Counted from the first letter of the stretch, positions 13,291 through 20,809 are shown. The stretch: DNA of 29,184 bases from Actinomycetota bacterium (GCA_013812265.1 JACCTQ010000278.1:1-29184), one strand, 5' to 3'. A program made the numbers and translations. The notes: generated by a model from the letters alone, not told the origin.

Positions 13291-13400
13291 AAGTCAGAGC
13301 CTCCGTCAAACCCATGTGCGAGCGTTGCCGCGTCATCAAGCGGCATGGCCGGACCATGGTCATCTGCACCAATCCCCGTCATAAGCAACGACAAGGCTAG
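13287..13400 (+). CDS. rpmJ: 50S ribosomal protein L36
   Basis: A 37-residue zinc protein of the large subunit: MKVRASVKPMCERCRVIKRH followed by GRTMVICTNPRHKQRQG. Ligands are C11, C14, C27 and H32, the complete zinc form. The ATG overlaps the IF-1 remnant stop. The order infA-rpmJ-rpsM is the common bacterial one. Confidence 0.96.
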   Translation: MKVRASVKPMCERCRVIKRHGRTMVICTNPRHKQRQG

Positions 13401-13410
13401 GTGATTGCTA

Positions 13411-13788
13411 GTGGCACGAATCGCAGGCGTCAATCTTCCGAATCAGAAGCGGCTCGAGATCGGGCTCACGTACATCTACGGCATCGGTCAGTCCACGGCG
13501 CGCCAGGTTTGTGCGGCGCTTGGGCTCTCGACCGATACGAAGATCCGAGATCTGACCGACGAGGAGGTCACGCGCTTGCGGAATCACATCGACTCGGACC
13601 TCCAGGTCGAAGGTGATCTACGGCGCGAGCGCTCGCAGGCGATCAAGCGGCTCTCCGAGATCGGCGCCTATCGTGGCATTCGGCACCGTCGCGGCCTGCC
13701 GGTGAACGGCCAGCGGACGAAAACGAACGCGCGCACGCGCAAGGGGCCCAAGAAGACCGTCAGCCGCGGCAAGAAGGCGAAGGTATGA
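13411..13788 (+). CDS. rpsM: 30S ribosomal protein S13
   Basis: S13 sits in the small-subunit head and touches the P-site tRNA and L5. The 125-residue product begins MARIAGVNLPNQKRLEIGLT, continues with YIYGIGQSTA, and ends with the basic tail GLPVNGQRTKTNARTRKGPKK. The GTG at 13411 gives the invariant N-terminus; an upstream TTG at 13405 would add two residues. Its stop overlaps the start of the short ORF leading to S11. Confidence 0.96.
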   Translation: MARIAGVNLPNQKRLEIGLTYIYGIGQSTARQVCAALGLSTDTKIRDLTDEEVTRLRNHIDSDLQVEGDLRRERSQAIKRLSEIGAYRGIRHRRGLPVNGQRTKTNARTRKGPKKTVSRGKKAKV

Positions 13789-13841
13789 GTGCGGCCTCCT
13801 TCGGCGTGCTGAGCGCTCGGATCACGAAAGGCGCCCGCTAG
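13785..13841 (+). other. 18-codon bridging mini-ORF, S13-S11
   Basis: It starts with an ATG overlapping the S13 stop (ATGA) and ends with a TAG overlapping the S11 GTG (TAGTG). The peptide MSAASFGVLSARITKGAR fills the whole 52-base spacer. It has a basic end and no known homologue to me. Confidence 0.35.
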
Positions 13842-14245
13842 TGGCACCTCCCCGTCGTCAGGCGACCAAGGGTCGTTCGCGCCGCCGCGTCCGCAAGAAC
13901 ATCGCTATCGGGCAGGCGCACATCAAGACCTCGTTCAACAACACCATCGTTGCCCTGACCGACAAGGAGGGCAATGTGATCGTCTGGGAGTCGGCAGGCT
14001 CGGCCGGCTTCAAGGGTTCGCGGAAGTCGACGCCGTTCGCGGCTCAGGTCACGGCCGACTCGTGCGCGCGGAAAGGCATGGAGCACGGTCTCCAGAAGGT
14101 CGAGGTCTTCGTGAAGGGTCCGGGCTCGGGCCGAGAGACGGCGATCCGCTCTTTGCAGGCGGCCGGGCTCGAGATCCTCGGAGTCAAGGACGTGTCCCCG
14201 CAGGCGCACAACGGCGTTCGTCCGAAGAAGCGAAGAAGGGTTTGA
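13841..14245 (+). CDS. rpsK: 30S ribosomal protein S11
   Basis: S11 forms part of the mRNA exit platform. The 134-residue product has the signatures GQAHIKTSFNNTIVALTDKEG, then ESAGSAGFKGSRKSTPFAAQ and the C-terminal GLEILGVKDVSPQAHNGVRP with KKRRRV. The start is GTG, and an AAAGG sequence lies about eight bases before it. The TGA overlaps the ATG of spacer element B. Confidence 0.96.
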   Translation: MAPPRRQATKGRSRRRVRKNIAIGQAHIKTSFNNTIVALTDKEGNVIVWESAGSAGFKGSRKSTPFAAQVTADSCARKGMEHGLQKVEVFVKGPGSGRETAIRSLQAAGLEILGVKDVSPQAHNGVRPKKRRRV

Positions 14246-14355
14246 TGGCGACCCCGACCCCCGTGTCCCGCACTCCCTGGCGCGCTGCAAGGCGGCCTGG
14301 CCTGACGTGCTCCTCGCAGGCGGAGAGCCCGACGTGCGCGGATGGTGTTCGCTAA
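14245..14355 (+). other. Bridging ORF / spacer element B (S11-S4), 36 codons
   Basis: A 36-codon frame starts at an ATG overlapping the S11 stop (TGATG) and ends in a TAA overlapping the S4 ATG (TAATG). Its two ends match element A between L22 and S3 (3359-3532), with the 61-base middle of A absent. The peptide ends AESPTCADGVR, against PESTTYVEGDR in A. Many differences change the amino acid, so DNA or RNA rather than protein may be the conserved entity. Confidence 0.5.
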
Positions 14356-14975
14356 TGGCTCGCAATCTTGGGCCGAAGTGCAGAAACTGCCGTCGCGAAG
14401 GGATGAAGCTCTTCCTGAAGGGCGAGAAGTGTCTGACCGAGAAGTGCCCAGTGGAGCGCCGGAGCTACCCGCCGGGCGAGCACGGACGTGGGCGCATCAA
14501 GCAGTCCGAGTATCTGCTCCAGCTGCGTGAGAAGCAGAAGGCGCGCCGGTACTACGGCCTGCTCGAAAGGCAGTTCCGCACTTACTACACGAAGGCGGCG
14601 ACCACTTCCGGGATCACCGGCGAGAACCTGTTGCGCATGCTCGAGATGCGCCTTGACAACGTGGTGTACCGACTCGGCTTTGCCGCCTCGCGGGCTCAAT
14701 CGCGGCAGCTGATTCGACACGGCCACTTCCAGGTGAACGGTCGCCGCGTCAACATCCCGAGCTATCAGGTCAAGCCCGGAGCGGTGGTGACGATGACCAC
14801 CGGCAGCTCGGCGGAGCAAGTCATCCGCGACGCGACTGATCTCACCGCCTCCGTCTCACCCTGGCTGCAGGCCGATCACGACGGTCTCACCGGCAAGGTT
14901 TTGAAATGGCCCGAGCGTGACGAAATCGACACGCCGGTACAAGAATCGCTCATCGTAGAGCTCTACTCGAAGTAA
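14355..14975 (+). CDS. rpsD: 30S ribosomal protein S4, zinc-binding form
   Basis: S4 is a primary assembly protein and represses the alpha operon in some bacteria. The 206-residue product starts MARNLGPKCRNCRREGMKLF. The N-terminal cysteines C9, C12, C26 and C31 form a zinc knuckle. The S4 RNA-binding domain (MRLDNVVYRLGFAASRAQSR, then QLIRHGHFQVNGRRVNIPSY) is intact. A start at 14307 would add 16 residues from the spacer and is rejected. Confidence 0.96.
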   Translation: MARNLGPKCRNCRREGMKLFLKGEKCLTEKCPVERRSYPPGEHGRGRIKQSEYLLQLREKQKARRYYGLLERQFRTYYTKAATTSGITGENLLRMLEMRLDNVVYRLGFAASRAQSRQLIRHGHFQVNGRRVNIPSYQVKPGAVVTMTTGSSAEQVIRDATDLTASVSPWLQADHDGLTGKVLKWPERDEIDTPVQESLIVELYSK

Positions 14976-14976
14976 T

Positions 14977-15040
14977 CGGATCCCACGCGGGATCCGGTTA
15001 GGAAAACGCTGAACTGACCAATCTTTCGGAGAAAGATTGG
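14977..15040 (+). repeat. Two perfect hairpins in the S4-RpoA spacer
   Basis: CGGATCCC (14977-14984) pairs with GGGATCCG (14989-14996) across ACGC. Further on, CCAATCTTTC (15018-15027) pairs with GAAAGATTGG (15031-15040) across a GGA triloop. The second ends 14 bases before the RpoA ATG and leaves its AAGGAAGG ribosome-binding site free. No U-tract is present. Confidence 0.85.
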
Positions 15041-15054
15041 CTGGAAAGGAAGGA

Positions 15055-16032
15055 ATGGCAACTCCCACCAGCCTGATGGAATTCCAGACGCCGAGGATCA
15101 TCCACGAGGAGGTCAACGAGAATCGTGGAGTCTTCGTCATCGAGCCGCTCGATCGCGGTTTCGGCTATACCTTCGGCAACTCGCTGCGCCGGGTCCTGCT
15201 CTCTTCGCTCGAGGGATCTGCAGTCACCTCCGTGAAGATCGAGGGCGTCGCGCACGAGTTCACGACGCTGCCGGGCGTCCGCGAGGACGTCACAGACCTC
15301 ATCCTGAACCTCAAGGGCCTGATCGTCCGCCTGTACGGGGAATCGCCCGAGGTCGAAGTTCAGCTCGCCAAGAGCGGGGCAGGGCCGATCACCGCGGCGG
15401 ACATCGACCTCCCCGCAGATCTCGAGATCCTCAATCCCGAGCTCGAGGTGGCGAACCTGTCGGATAAAGGGAAGCTCGAGGTCACGCTCACCATCGGACG
15501 AGGGCGGGGCTACGTCCCGGCCGAGCTGAACCGGACGAGCGACCAGTCGATCGGCGTCATTCCCGTCGACTCCATCTTCTCGCCGGTGCGGCGCGTCTCG
15601 TATGACGTGGAGTCGGCCCGCGTCGGGCAGAGGACCGACTACGACAAGCTGCGCCTCGACGTAACGACCGACGGGTCGATGGATCCCCGGGAGGCGATCG
15701 GGCAGGCAGCTGAGATTCTCATCCGGCAGCTCGCGATCTTCACCGACGTCGACAAGATCGAAGGCCTCACCGAGGCTTCCGCGTCGGGTGACGGGCACCT
15801 GGAAGCGCCTGTCGCCCATGCAATGGAGAACTTCCCGATCGAGGAGCTGGAGCTCGGCGTGCGTTCGTACAACTGCTTGAAGCGGGTTGGCATCGAGACG
15901 ATCGGCGACCTCGTCTCGAAGAGCGAGCACGAACTGGCTGCCATCCCGAACTTCGGCAAGAAGTCGATCGAGGAAGTGAAGGAGACGCTGAGCGCGCAGG
16001 GCCTCAACCTGCGTGGCGACGAGGGCGTCTGA
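15055..16032 (+). CDS. rpoA: DNA-directed RNA polymerase subunit alpha
   Basis: RpoA nucleates RNA polymerase assembly and contacts promoter DNA and activators. The 325-residue product has the N-terminal dimerisation domain (FVIEPLDRGFGYTFGNSLRR, then VLLSSLEGSAVTSVKIEGV, and ILNLKGL) and the C-terminal helix-hairpin domain (PIEELELGVRSYNCLKRVGI, then IGDLVSKSE and LNLRGDEGV). The ATG at 15055 follows GGAAAGGAAGG; an upstream TTG at 15037 adds six residues with no support. Position after S4 and before L17 is standard. Confidence 0.97.
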   Translation: MATPTSLMEFQTPRIIHEEVNENRGVFVIEPLDRGFGYTFGNSLRRVLLSSLEGSAVTSVKIEGVAHEFTTLPGVREDVTDLILNLKGLIVRLYGESPEVEVQLAKSGAGPITAADIDLPADLEILNPELEVANLSDKGKLEVTLTIGRGRGYVPAELNRTSDQSIGVIPVDSIFSPVRRVSYDVESARVGQRTDYDKLRLDVTTDGSMDPREAIGQAAEILIRQLAIFTDVDKIEGLTEASASGDGHLEAPVAHAMENFPIEELELGVRSYNCLKRVGIETIGDLVSKSEHELAAIPNFGKKSIEEVKETLSAQGLNLRGDEGV

Positions 16033-16041
16033 TCGCGAGTC

Positions 16042-16410
16042 ATGCGGCACCAGCGAGCAGGAAAGAAGCTCGGGCGCGACAGCGCCCACCGTAAGGCGCT
16101 CTACTCCAATCTGGCGGGGGCCTTGATCGAGCACGGGCGCATCCGGACGACGGAGGCGAAGGCCAAGGCGGTCCGGCCGATTGCCGAGCAGATGATCACG
16201 CTCGGCCGTCGCGGCGACCTGGCGGCGCGCCGGCGGGCGCTCGGCTACCTGCGCTCGCAGGAGGTCGTACACAAGCTGTTCGCGGAGGTCGCGCCCCGCT
16301 TTGCAGACCGTCCAGGAGGCTACTCGCGGATCGTGAAGCTAGGCCCGAGGCAGGGGGACGCGGCCGAAATGGTCTATCTCGAGCTAGTGGACTACACGCC
16401 GGCCGCGTAG
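16042..16410 (+). CDS. rplQ: 50S ribosomal protein L17
   Basis: L17 lies near the tunnel exit. The 122-residue product starts MRHQRAGKKLGRDSAHRKAL, the family signature, followed by NLAGALIEHGRIRTTEAKAK and the C-terminal GGYSRIVKLGPRQGDAAEMV. It starts nine bases after RpoA and ends the ribosomal protein run. Confidence 0.96.
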   Translation: MRHQRAGKKLGRDSAHRKALYSNLAGALIEHGRIRTTEAKAKAVRPIAEQMITLGRRGDLAARRRALGYLRSQEVVHKLFAEVAPRFADRPGGYSRIVKLGPRQGDAAEMVYLELVDYTPAA

Positions 16411-16427
16411 CAGCCGCTTCGCGGCTG
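16411..16427 (+). repeat. Hairpin with TTC loop after L17
   Basis: CAGCCGC, TTC, GCGGCTG directly after the L17 stop: a perfect 7-bp triloop hairpin. A tandem GCTGGTACGC repeat (two units, about 16424-16443) follows. There is no U-tract. The rest of the 156-base L17-TruA gap shows no gene. Confidence 0.65.
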
Positions 16428-16566
16428 GTACGCGCTGGTACGCGGCCGGCTAGACCTGACGGAAGAGGCCCTCGCGCAACTAACCTCCTGTGCCGACAGC
16501 CAAGCTTGTAACGCTTGTTCCGCGAACACATGCCTGACGGCCCGTGAGGCTTGGATTCGGAGCCTC

Positions 16567-17283
16567 GTGCGCCTGAGACTCACACTGGAATATGACGGCA
16601 CGCTGTTCCATGGCTGGGCGGCGCAACCGAATCTGCGGACGGTCGAGGGAGAACTGCGGAGGGCGCTCGAGCACACGTGCGGGAGCTTTGCTCAGCTGGC
16701 CGTGGCCGGACGGACGGACACCGGTGTTCACGCTCTCGGCCAGGTGGTCAGCGTGGAGGTTGCGGACAGTCCGCCGGTCGACCGCACTGCGCGTGCCCTC
16801 AACGCTGTCCTACCGGGTGATGTCACCGTGGTACGAAGCGAGCTGGCCGAACCGACATTCCACGCGCGGCGCGCTGCCCGTAGCCGGAGCTACCGGTACC
16901 GCATCTGGCGGCGGGAGACCATGTCCCCGTTCGAGCAGTCCCGAAGCTGGTGGCTGCCACGGCCGCTCCGGGAAGAGCTTCTCGACGAGGCGGCGGAAAT
17001 GCTGCGCGGCCAACACGACTTCCGAGCGTTCACTCCGACGGTGACACACCACAACGTCTTCGTCCGAAACGTGCGCGCGGCGGCTTGGCACCGCCGGGGG
17101 GACGTCCTGGAGTTCGCGATCACCGCCGATAGCTTCCTTCGCCATATGGTGCGAACGCTCGTCGGCACGATGGTGGAAGGGGCACCCGGCGAGCTTCAGC
17201 GCCTACTCGACGGCAGGCCGCGAGCCGAGGCGGGTGCCGCGGCACCTCCGTGGGGCCTCTACCTCGAGCGGGTCGACTATTGA
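16567..17283 (+). CDS. truA: tRNA pseudouridine(38-40) synthase TruA
   Basis: TruA isomerises uridines 38-40 in the tRNA anticodon arm. The 238-residue product contains the catalytic motif GRTDTGVHALGQV with the nucleophilic aspartate at residue 51, LEYDGTLFHGWAAQPN at the N-terminus, FHARRAARSRSYRYRIW and the FLRHMVRTLVGTMVEGAPG segment. Length fits the family. The start is GTG at 16567, preceded by a GGAG five bases upstream. The L17-TruA order is common in actinobacteria and Firmicutes. Confidence 0.95.
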   Translation: MRLRLTLEYDGTLFHGWAAQPNLRTVEGELRRALEHTCGSFAQLAVAGRTDTGVHALGQVVSVEVADSPPVDRTARALNAVLPGDVTVVRSELAEPTFHARRAARSRSYRYRIWRRETMSPFEQSRSWWLPRPLREELLDEAAEMLRGQHDFRAFTPTVTHHNVFVRNVRAAAWHRRGDVLEFAITADSFLRHMVRTLVGTMVEGAPGELQRLLDGRPRAEAGAAAPPWGLYLERVDY

Positions 17284-17292
17284 AACCATCGC

Positions 17293-17298
17293 TAGCAT
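17293..17298 (+). promoter_or_regulatory. -10 box of a leaderless promoter before the HAD remnant
   Basis: TAGCAT seven bases before the ATG at 17306 fits a leaderless actinobacterial start (TANNNT, TSS at the A of ATG). With the HAD gene truncated, this may now serve ligA. Confidence 0.4.
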
Positions 17299-17305
17299 CG
17301 CGTGG

Positions 17306-17455
17306 ATGCGGTTCGAGACCGTCCTCTTCGACCTCGATGGCACGGGCATCGACTCGGGAGCCATGATCCTCGCCTCCTTTCGGCATGCGACGAGCAGCGT
17401 TCTGCGGGGCCAGCTTCCCAAGGATCAATTGGCTGCCGCGCTCGCGGGTGCCTAA
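17306..17455 (+). pseudogene. Truncated HAD-family phosphatase (phosphoglycolate phosphatase/PpaX-like)
   Basis: Only 49 codons remain. They read MRFETVLFDLDGTGIDSGAM followed by ILASFRHATSSVL, the first motif and start of the cap of a subfamily IA HAD hydrolase. The motif I aspartates are present (DLDGT), but the usual leucine after the threonine is glycine. The rest of the roughly 210-residue enzyme is absent, and the frame ends in a TAA that overlaps the LigA GTG. A deletion joining this gene to ligA is the simplest explanation. Confidence 0.7.
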
Positions 17456-19469
17456 GGCAAGCCCGACCAAAGCCGAGCGGGCGGCGCAGCTTCGTGCCCT
17501 CGTGGAGCACCACCTCTACCGGTACCACGTCCTCGACGAGCCCGAAGTCTCGGACGCGGAATACGACCGTCTCTTCGACGAGCTGAAGACGCTCGAGGAC
17601 GCGAATCCCGAGCTTGCGACGTCGGACTCGCCCACGCGTCGAGTCGGTGCTCCGCCTTCACCCAAGTTTGTCAAGGTCGCGCACCTGTCGGAGATGGGAT
17701 CGCTCGAGAAGGTCAACACCGACGAAGGCCTGCTGAAATGGGCGGAAGACGTACGCAAGCGGCTCGGCACGGACGAGTTTGTGCGCTACGTGACCGAACC
17801 GAAGATCGACGGGTCGGCAGTGGCGCTCGTCTACGAGGACGGAGTCTTCGCCCGCGGCGCGACCCGGGGCGATGGCCTCCGCGGCGAGGACGTCACGGCA
17901 AATCTCCGCACCATCCGGGCCATCCTGCCCCGGATGATCCTTGCCGAAGACGAGCCTGCACCTCCCGTGCTGGAAGTTCGGGGTGAGGTGTACATGCCGC
18001 TGGTGGGGTTCCGGAGGCTCAATGAGCGGTTTACGCGGGAGGGCAAGAAAGCGGCGCCGAATCCGCGCAACGCGGCCGCGGGCTCGCTCAGGCAGCTGAA
18101 CCCGGGAGTCACCGCCGAGCGACCGCTCTCGATCTGGGTTCACGGGCTGGGCCACCACGAAGGATTGTCCATCGAGGGTCATTGGGACGCTCTTGGATGG
18201 TTACGGGGCCGCGGCTTTCGAACCAATCCGCACGCGGAGCGGCACGACTCGATCGAGGCGGTGGCCGAGATCTGCCGTGAGTGGGAGCGACGGCGGATCG
18301 ACCTCGACTACGAGATCGATGGGCTCGTGGTCAAGGTCGACTCGTTCGAGCAGCAGGACCGCCTTGGTGCGCTCCACGGCCGGCCACGGTGGGCCCGCGC
18401 CTACAAGTGGGCGCCCATGACAGCGCAAACGAAGCTGGTTCGCATCAATATCCGTGTCGGGCGAACCGGCAACCTCAATCCATGGGCGCAACTCGAGCCC
18501 GTGGAGGTCGGTGGAGTGACCGTCTCGACTGCCACTCTGCACAACCAGGAAGACATCAATCGAAAGGACATCCGTGAGGGCGACACGGTGATCGTCCAGC
18601 GAGCGGGTGACGTCATTCCTCAGGTGGTTGGCCCCGTGCTCCCGCACGAGGCGCGCACGAAGCCGTTTCGGATGCCCAGGAGCTGCCCCCTCTGCGGAGC
18701 CGAGATCGTCAAGCCCGAGGGCGAGGCGATGCATCGCTGTCCGAACTCGAAGTGCGAATCGCGTGGCCTCGAGACGCTCATCCACTGGGTCGGCGCCGCC
18801 ATGGATATCGAGGGCGTGGGCGAGCAGCTCGTTCGGAGGCTGTGGCGTGAGGGGATCGTGGCCTCCATGCCCGACCTCTACCGGCTCACGAAGGAACGCC
18901 TCATGGAGCTCGACGGGTACGGCGAGATCTCCGCCTCGAACGCCGTTGACGCCATCGCGCGTTCCTGTGAGCGGCCGTTCCACCGCGTCCTTTTCGGGCT
19001 CAACATCCCGCAGGTCGGCTGGGTGACTGCACAGAATCTCGCTCGCCACTTCGGCTCGATCGATCGCCTCGCGGGCGCAAGTCAGGAGGACATTCAAGAG
19101 GTGGACGGCATCGGCCCCGACCGCGCGGAGGCCATCGCGGAGTGGTTCTCCGACGAGAGCAACCGTACGCTCGTGAACGAGCTTCGGAGTCTCGGACTGC
19201 GTCTGGAGGCGGGCGACGAAGAGCGGGCGCGGAAAGGTCCACTCACCGGCAGCACCTACGTGATCACGGGCACGCTCGAGGGTTGGAGCCGGGACGCGGC
19301 TCAGGCTGCCCTAGAAGAGCTCGGCGGAAAGGTCTCGAACTCCGTCTCGAGTAAGACCACAGGTGTCATCGCCGGCGAGAATCCAGGCTCGAAGCTGGCG
19401 AAAGCACAGCGGGCAGGCGTACCGATTCTCTCCGAGCAGGATCTCGCCGCGCTACTTGGCCGCGGCTAG
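17448..19469 (+). CDS. ligA: NAD-dependent DNA ligase LigA
   Basis: LigA seals nicks in replication and repair, using NAD+. From the GTG at 17448 the product has 673 residues. Domain order is Ia (HHLYRYHVLDEPEVSDAEYD), the adenylation domain with the KxDG motif (EPKIDGSA, lysine about 119), the OB fold, the four-cysteine zinc finger (CPLC...HRCPNSKC), helix-hairpin-helix repeats and a C-terminal BRCT domain (LTGSTYVITGTLEGWSRDAA). An ATG at 17385 gives 21 extra residues lying inside the HAD remnant. The ribosome-binding site is weak for either start. The 3' end overlaps the convergent carboxypeptidase gene by 18 bases. Confidence 0.95.
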   Translation: MPKASPTKAERAAQLRALVEHHLYRYHVLDEPEVSDAEYDRLFDELKTLEDANPELATSDSPTRRVGAPPSPKFVKVAHLSEMGSLEKVNTDEGLLKWAEDVRKRLGTDEFVRYVTEPKIDGSAVALVYEDGVFARGATRGDGLRGEDVTANLRTIRAILPRMILAEDEPAPPVLEVRGEVYMPLVGFRRLNERFTREGKKAAPNPRNAAAGSLRQLNPGVTAERPLSIWVHGLGHHEGLSIEGHWDALGWLRGRGFRTNPHAERHDSIEAVAEICREWERRRIDLDYEIDGLVVKVDSFEQQDRLGALHGRPRWARAYKWAPMTAQTKLVRINIRVGRTGNLNPWAQLEPVEVGGVTVSTATLHNQEDINRKDIREGDTVIVQRAGDVIPQVVGPVLPHEARTKPFRMPRSCPLCGAEIVKPEGEAMHRCPNSKCESRGLETLIHWVGAAMDIEGVGEQLVRRLWREGIVASMPDLYRLTKERLMELDGYGEISASNAVDAIARSCERPFHRVLFGLNIPQVGWVTAQNLARHFGSIDRLAGASQEDIQEVDGIGPDRAEAIAEWFSDESNRTLVNELRSLGLRLEAGDEERARKGPLTGSTYVITGTLEGWSRDAAQAALEELGGKVSNSVSSKTTGVIAGENPGSKLAKAQRAGVPILSEQDLAALLGRG

Positions 19470-20678
19470 CGCGGTCACGAAACGATCCTGCGCGCGTTGT
19501 GCCCACCAGGTCGCGACGGGATTGCCATTCTGGAGGATGGCGAACGCGAAGCGATCCTCGACGAACCCGGAGAGCGCCGAGGATTGGGACGTCGTGCCGG
19601 TCTTTGCGCGCACCTTGCCGAAAGCGGGGGTTCGGTGCATACGCCGGCGAAGGGTGCCGTTCTTTCCCGCCACGGGAAGAGCGCCGAGAAAGGCTCGGCG
19701 GAGCGGCGGGCTGGCCCAGGCCGACTCGAGGATCGAGATGAGCGCGCGAGCCGTCAGCCTGTTGAGACGTGACAGCCCCGAGCCGTCGACGATGCGGACT
19801 CCTGTCAGCGGCACACCGTCGGCCGCCAGGATGCGGGTGACCACAGCGGCTCCTGCGGCGGTTGTTCCCTTGCGGCCGTAGAGAGCGCCAAGGTGTTTCA
19901 ACAGGAGCTCGGCCGTGAAGTTGTCGCTCTGACGGTCCATGAAGCGGACGATCCACCAAAGCGCCGGCGAGAGCGTCGTCGCGAGCGGGACGGCACGGGC
20001 GGACGCTCGTCTCATGGATGCCTTTGCCTGGACCGTGACGCCCTCCCCGCGCAGGACCTGCTTGAACTCGATCGCGGCGGCGAGAGCGGGGCGGAGTGTC
20101 GTCCTACCCCGGTAACGGGCGCGGTTGACGGCGAGCGCGGACAGGGGCGGCGACTCGTTCACGAGGAAGTAGGACTTCCATCCCAACGCCGTGCGGCGGG
20201 CATCGAAGAACGTCTCGTCGGCCGCGACACCGCCGGTGACCCGCGAGATACCGGCTCCCCGGACCCGTTTGGCGAGAGCTCGCAGGTCTTCGGTGGAGAG
20301 TGTCGGGTCGCCGTAGCCCTTCAGGACCAGTCTGCCGTGCCATGTGGACCCGACCAGTCGGCCCTCCCCGAGCACCTCGGTGCGAATGCGAAAGGACGGT
20401 CCGAGAACGACCAGAGCCGCATACGTGACCGCGAGCTTCTCGTTCGAAGCAGGGACGAGTGAGCGCCCTTGATTGCGGCTGAAGAGGATCTTCCCAGTTG
20501 CCAGGTCGATAGCCACGGCTGCCGACCGGGAAGGGTCGATCTGCGGCACCGCGAGTGCGCGGTTCAGACGTCGCTCGAGAACGGAGTCAGCTGCCTCGGA
20601 GGCGAGCGCTCCTGCCACGACGCAGAGAGCTAGGACGGCGGCGGCGAGGATCGAAACGGGGGGGAGGCGGCCGGTCAT
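19452..20678 (-). CDS. dacB: D-alanyl-D-alanine carboxypeptidase/endopeptidase (PBP4, peptidase S13)
   Basis: This class C penicillin-binding protein trims or cuts peptidoglycan cross-links outside the membrane. The 408-residue product begins with a signal peptide (hydrophobic stretch at about residues 8-26, then ALASEAA). The catalytic tetrad SNEK (S78-K81), the second motif SDN in DRQSDNFTAELLLKHLG and the KTG triad in RAKTGTTSQSS are all present. A longer frame running to 21014 has no signal peptide or homology and is rejected. A TAAAAC box seven bases before the ATG may mark a leaderless start. It is divergent from the small coiled-coil gene. Confidence 0.93.
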   Translation of the reverse strand: MTGRLPPVSILAAAVLALCVVAGALASEAADSVLERRLNRALAVPQIDPSRSAAVAIDLATGKILFSRNQGRSLVPASNEKLAVTYAALVVLGPSFRIRTEVLGEGRLVGSTWHGRLVLKGYGDPTLSTEDLRALAKRVRGAGISRVTGGVAADETFFDARRTALGWKSYFLVNESPPLSALAVNRARYRGRTTLRPALAAAIEFKQVLRGEGVTVQAKASMRRASARAVPLATTLSPALWWIVRFMDRQSDNFTAELLLKHLGALYGRKGTTAAGAAVVTRILAADGVPLTGVRIVDGSGLSRLNRLTARALISILESAWASPPLRRAFLGALPVAGKNGTLRRRMHRTPAFGKVRAKTGTTSQSSALSGFVEDRFAFAILQNGNPVATWWAQRAQDRFVTALAAAK

Positions 20679-20729
20679 GATTCGAGTTTTAGCTTGCGCG
20701 CATGACGGTTCTCGGCCCGAGCGACCGAA

Positions 20730-20773
20730 AAGATAGGTCCTATGGACCCAGAAGATAGGCCGTTCGGCCCATG
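20730..20773. promoter_or_regulatory. Tandem 22-bp operator-like repeats between dacB and a small gene
   Basis: AAGATAGG occurs at 20730-20737 and 20752-20759, exactly 22 bases apart (about two helical turns). Each is followed by a small palindrome: GGTCCtatGGACC and GGCCgttcGGCC. The two units agree at 15 of 22 positions, and the differences keep the palindrome. On the minus strand TTGTAC and TATCTT are spaced by 15 bases here, a possible weak promoter. The binding protein is unknown. Confidence 0.5.
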
Positions 20774-20793
20774 TACAAGGGCGCGGGACCGCG

Positions 20794-20799
20794 GATAAT
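20794..20799 (+). promoter_or_regulatory. -10 box before the small coiled-coil gene
   Basis: GATAAT lies ten bases before the GTG at 20810. The octamer GGATAATC is shared with the promoter of the alpha/beta hydrolase at 27404-27411, where the ATG is eight bases downstream. No clear -35 is seen. Confidence 0.4.
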
Positions 20800-20809
20800 C
20801 CGAGACGTC

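Noticed and set aside
13441..13616. 71-codon frame (13401-13616) overlapping S13 as a separate gene
   Set aside because: It lies in another frame of the conserved S13 gene and has no similarity to a known family.
16424..16443. GCTGGTACGC tandem pair as a CRISPR or operator
   Set aside because: Only two directly joined ten-base units, with no spacers and no partner elsewhere in the window.
16516..16528. TGTTC-CGC-GAACA inverted repeat in the L17-TruA gap as an SOS/LexA box
   Set aside because: Actinobacterial LexA boxes have GAAC before GTTC with four bases between. Here the half-sites are in the opposite order, and neither neighbour is an SOS gene.
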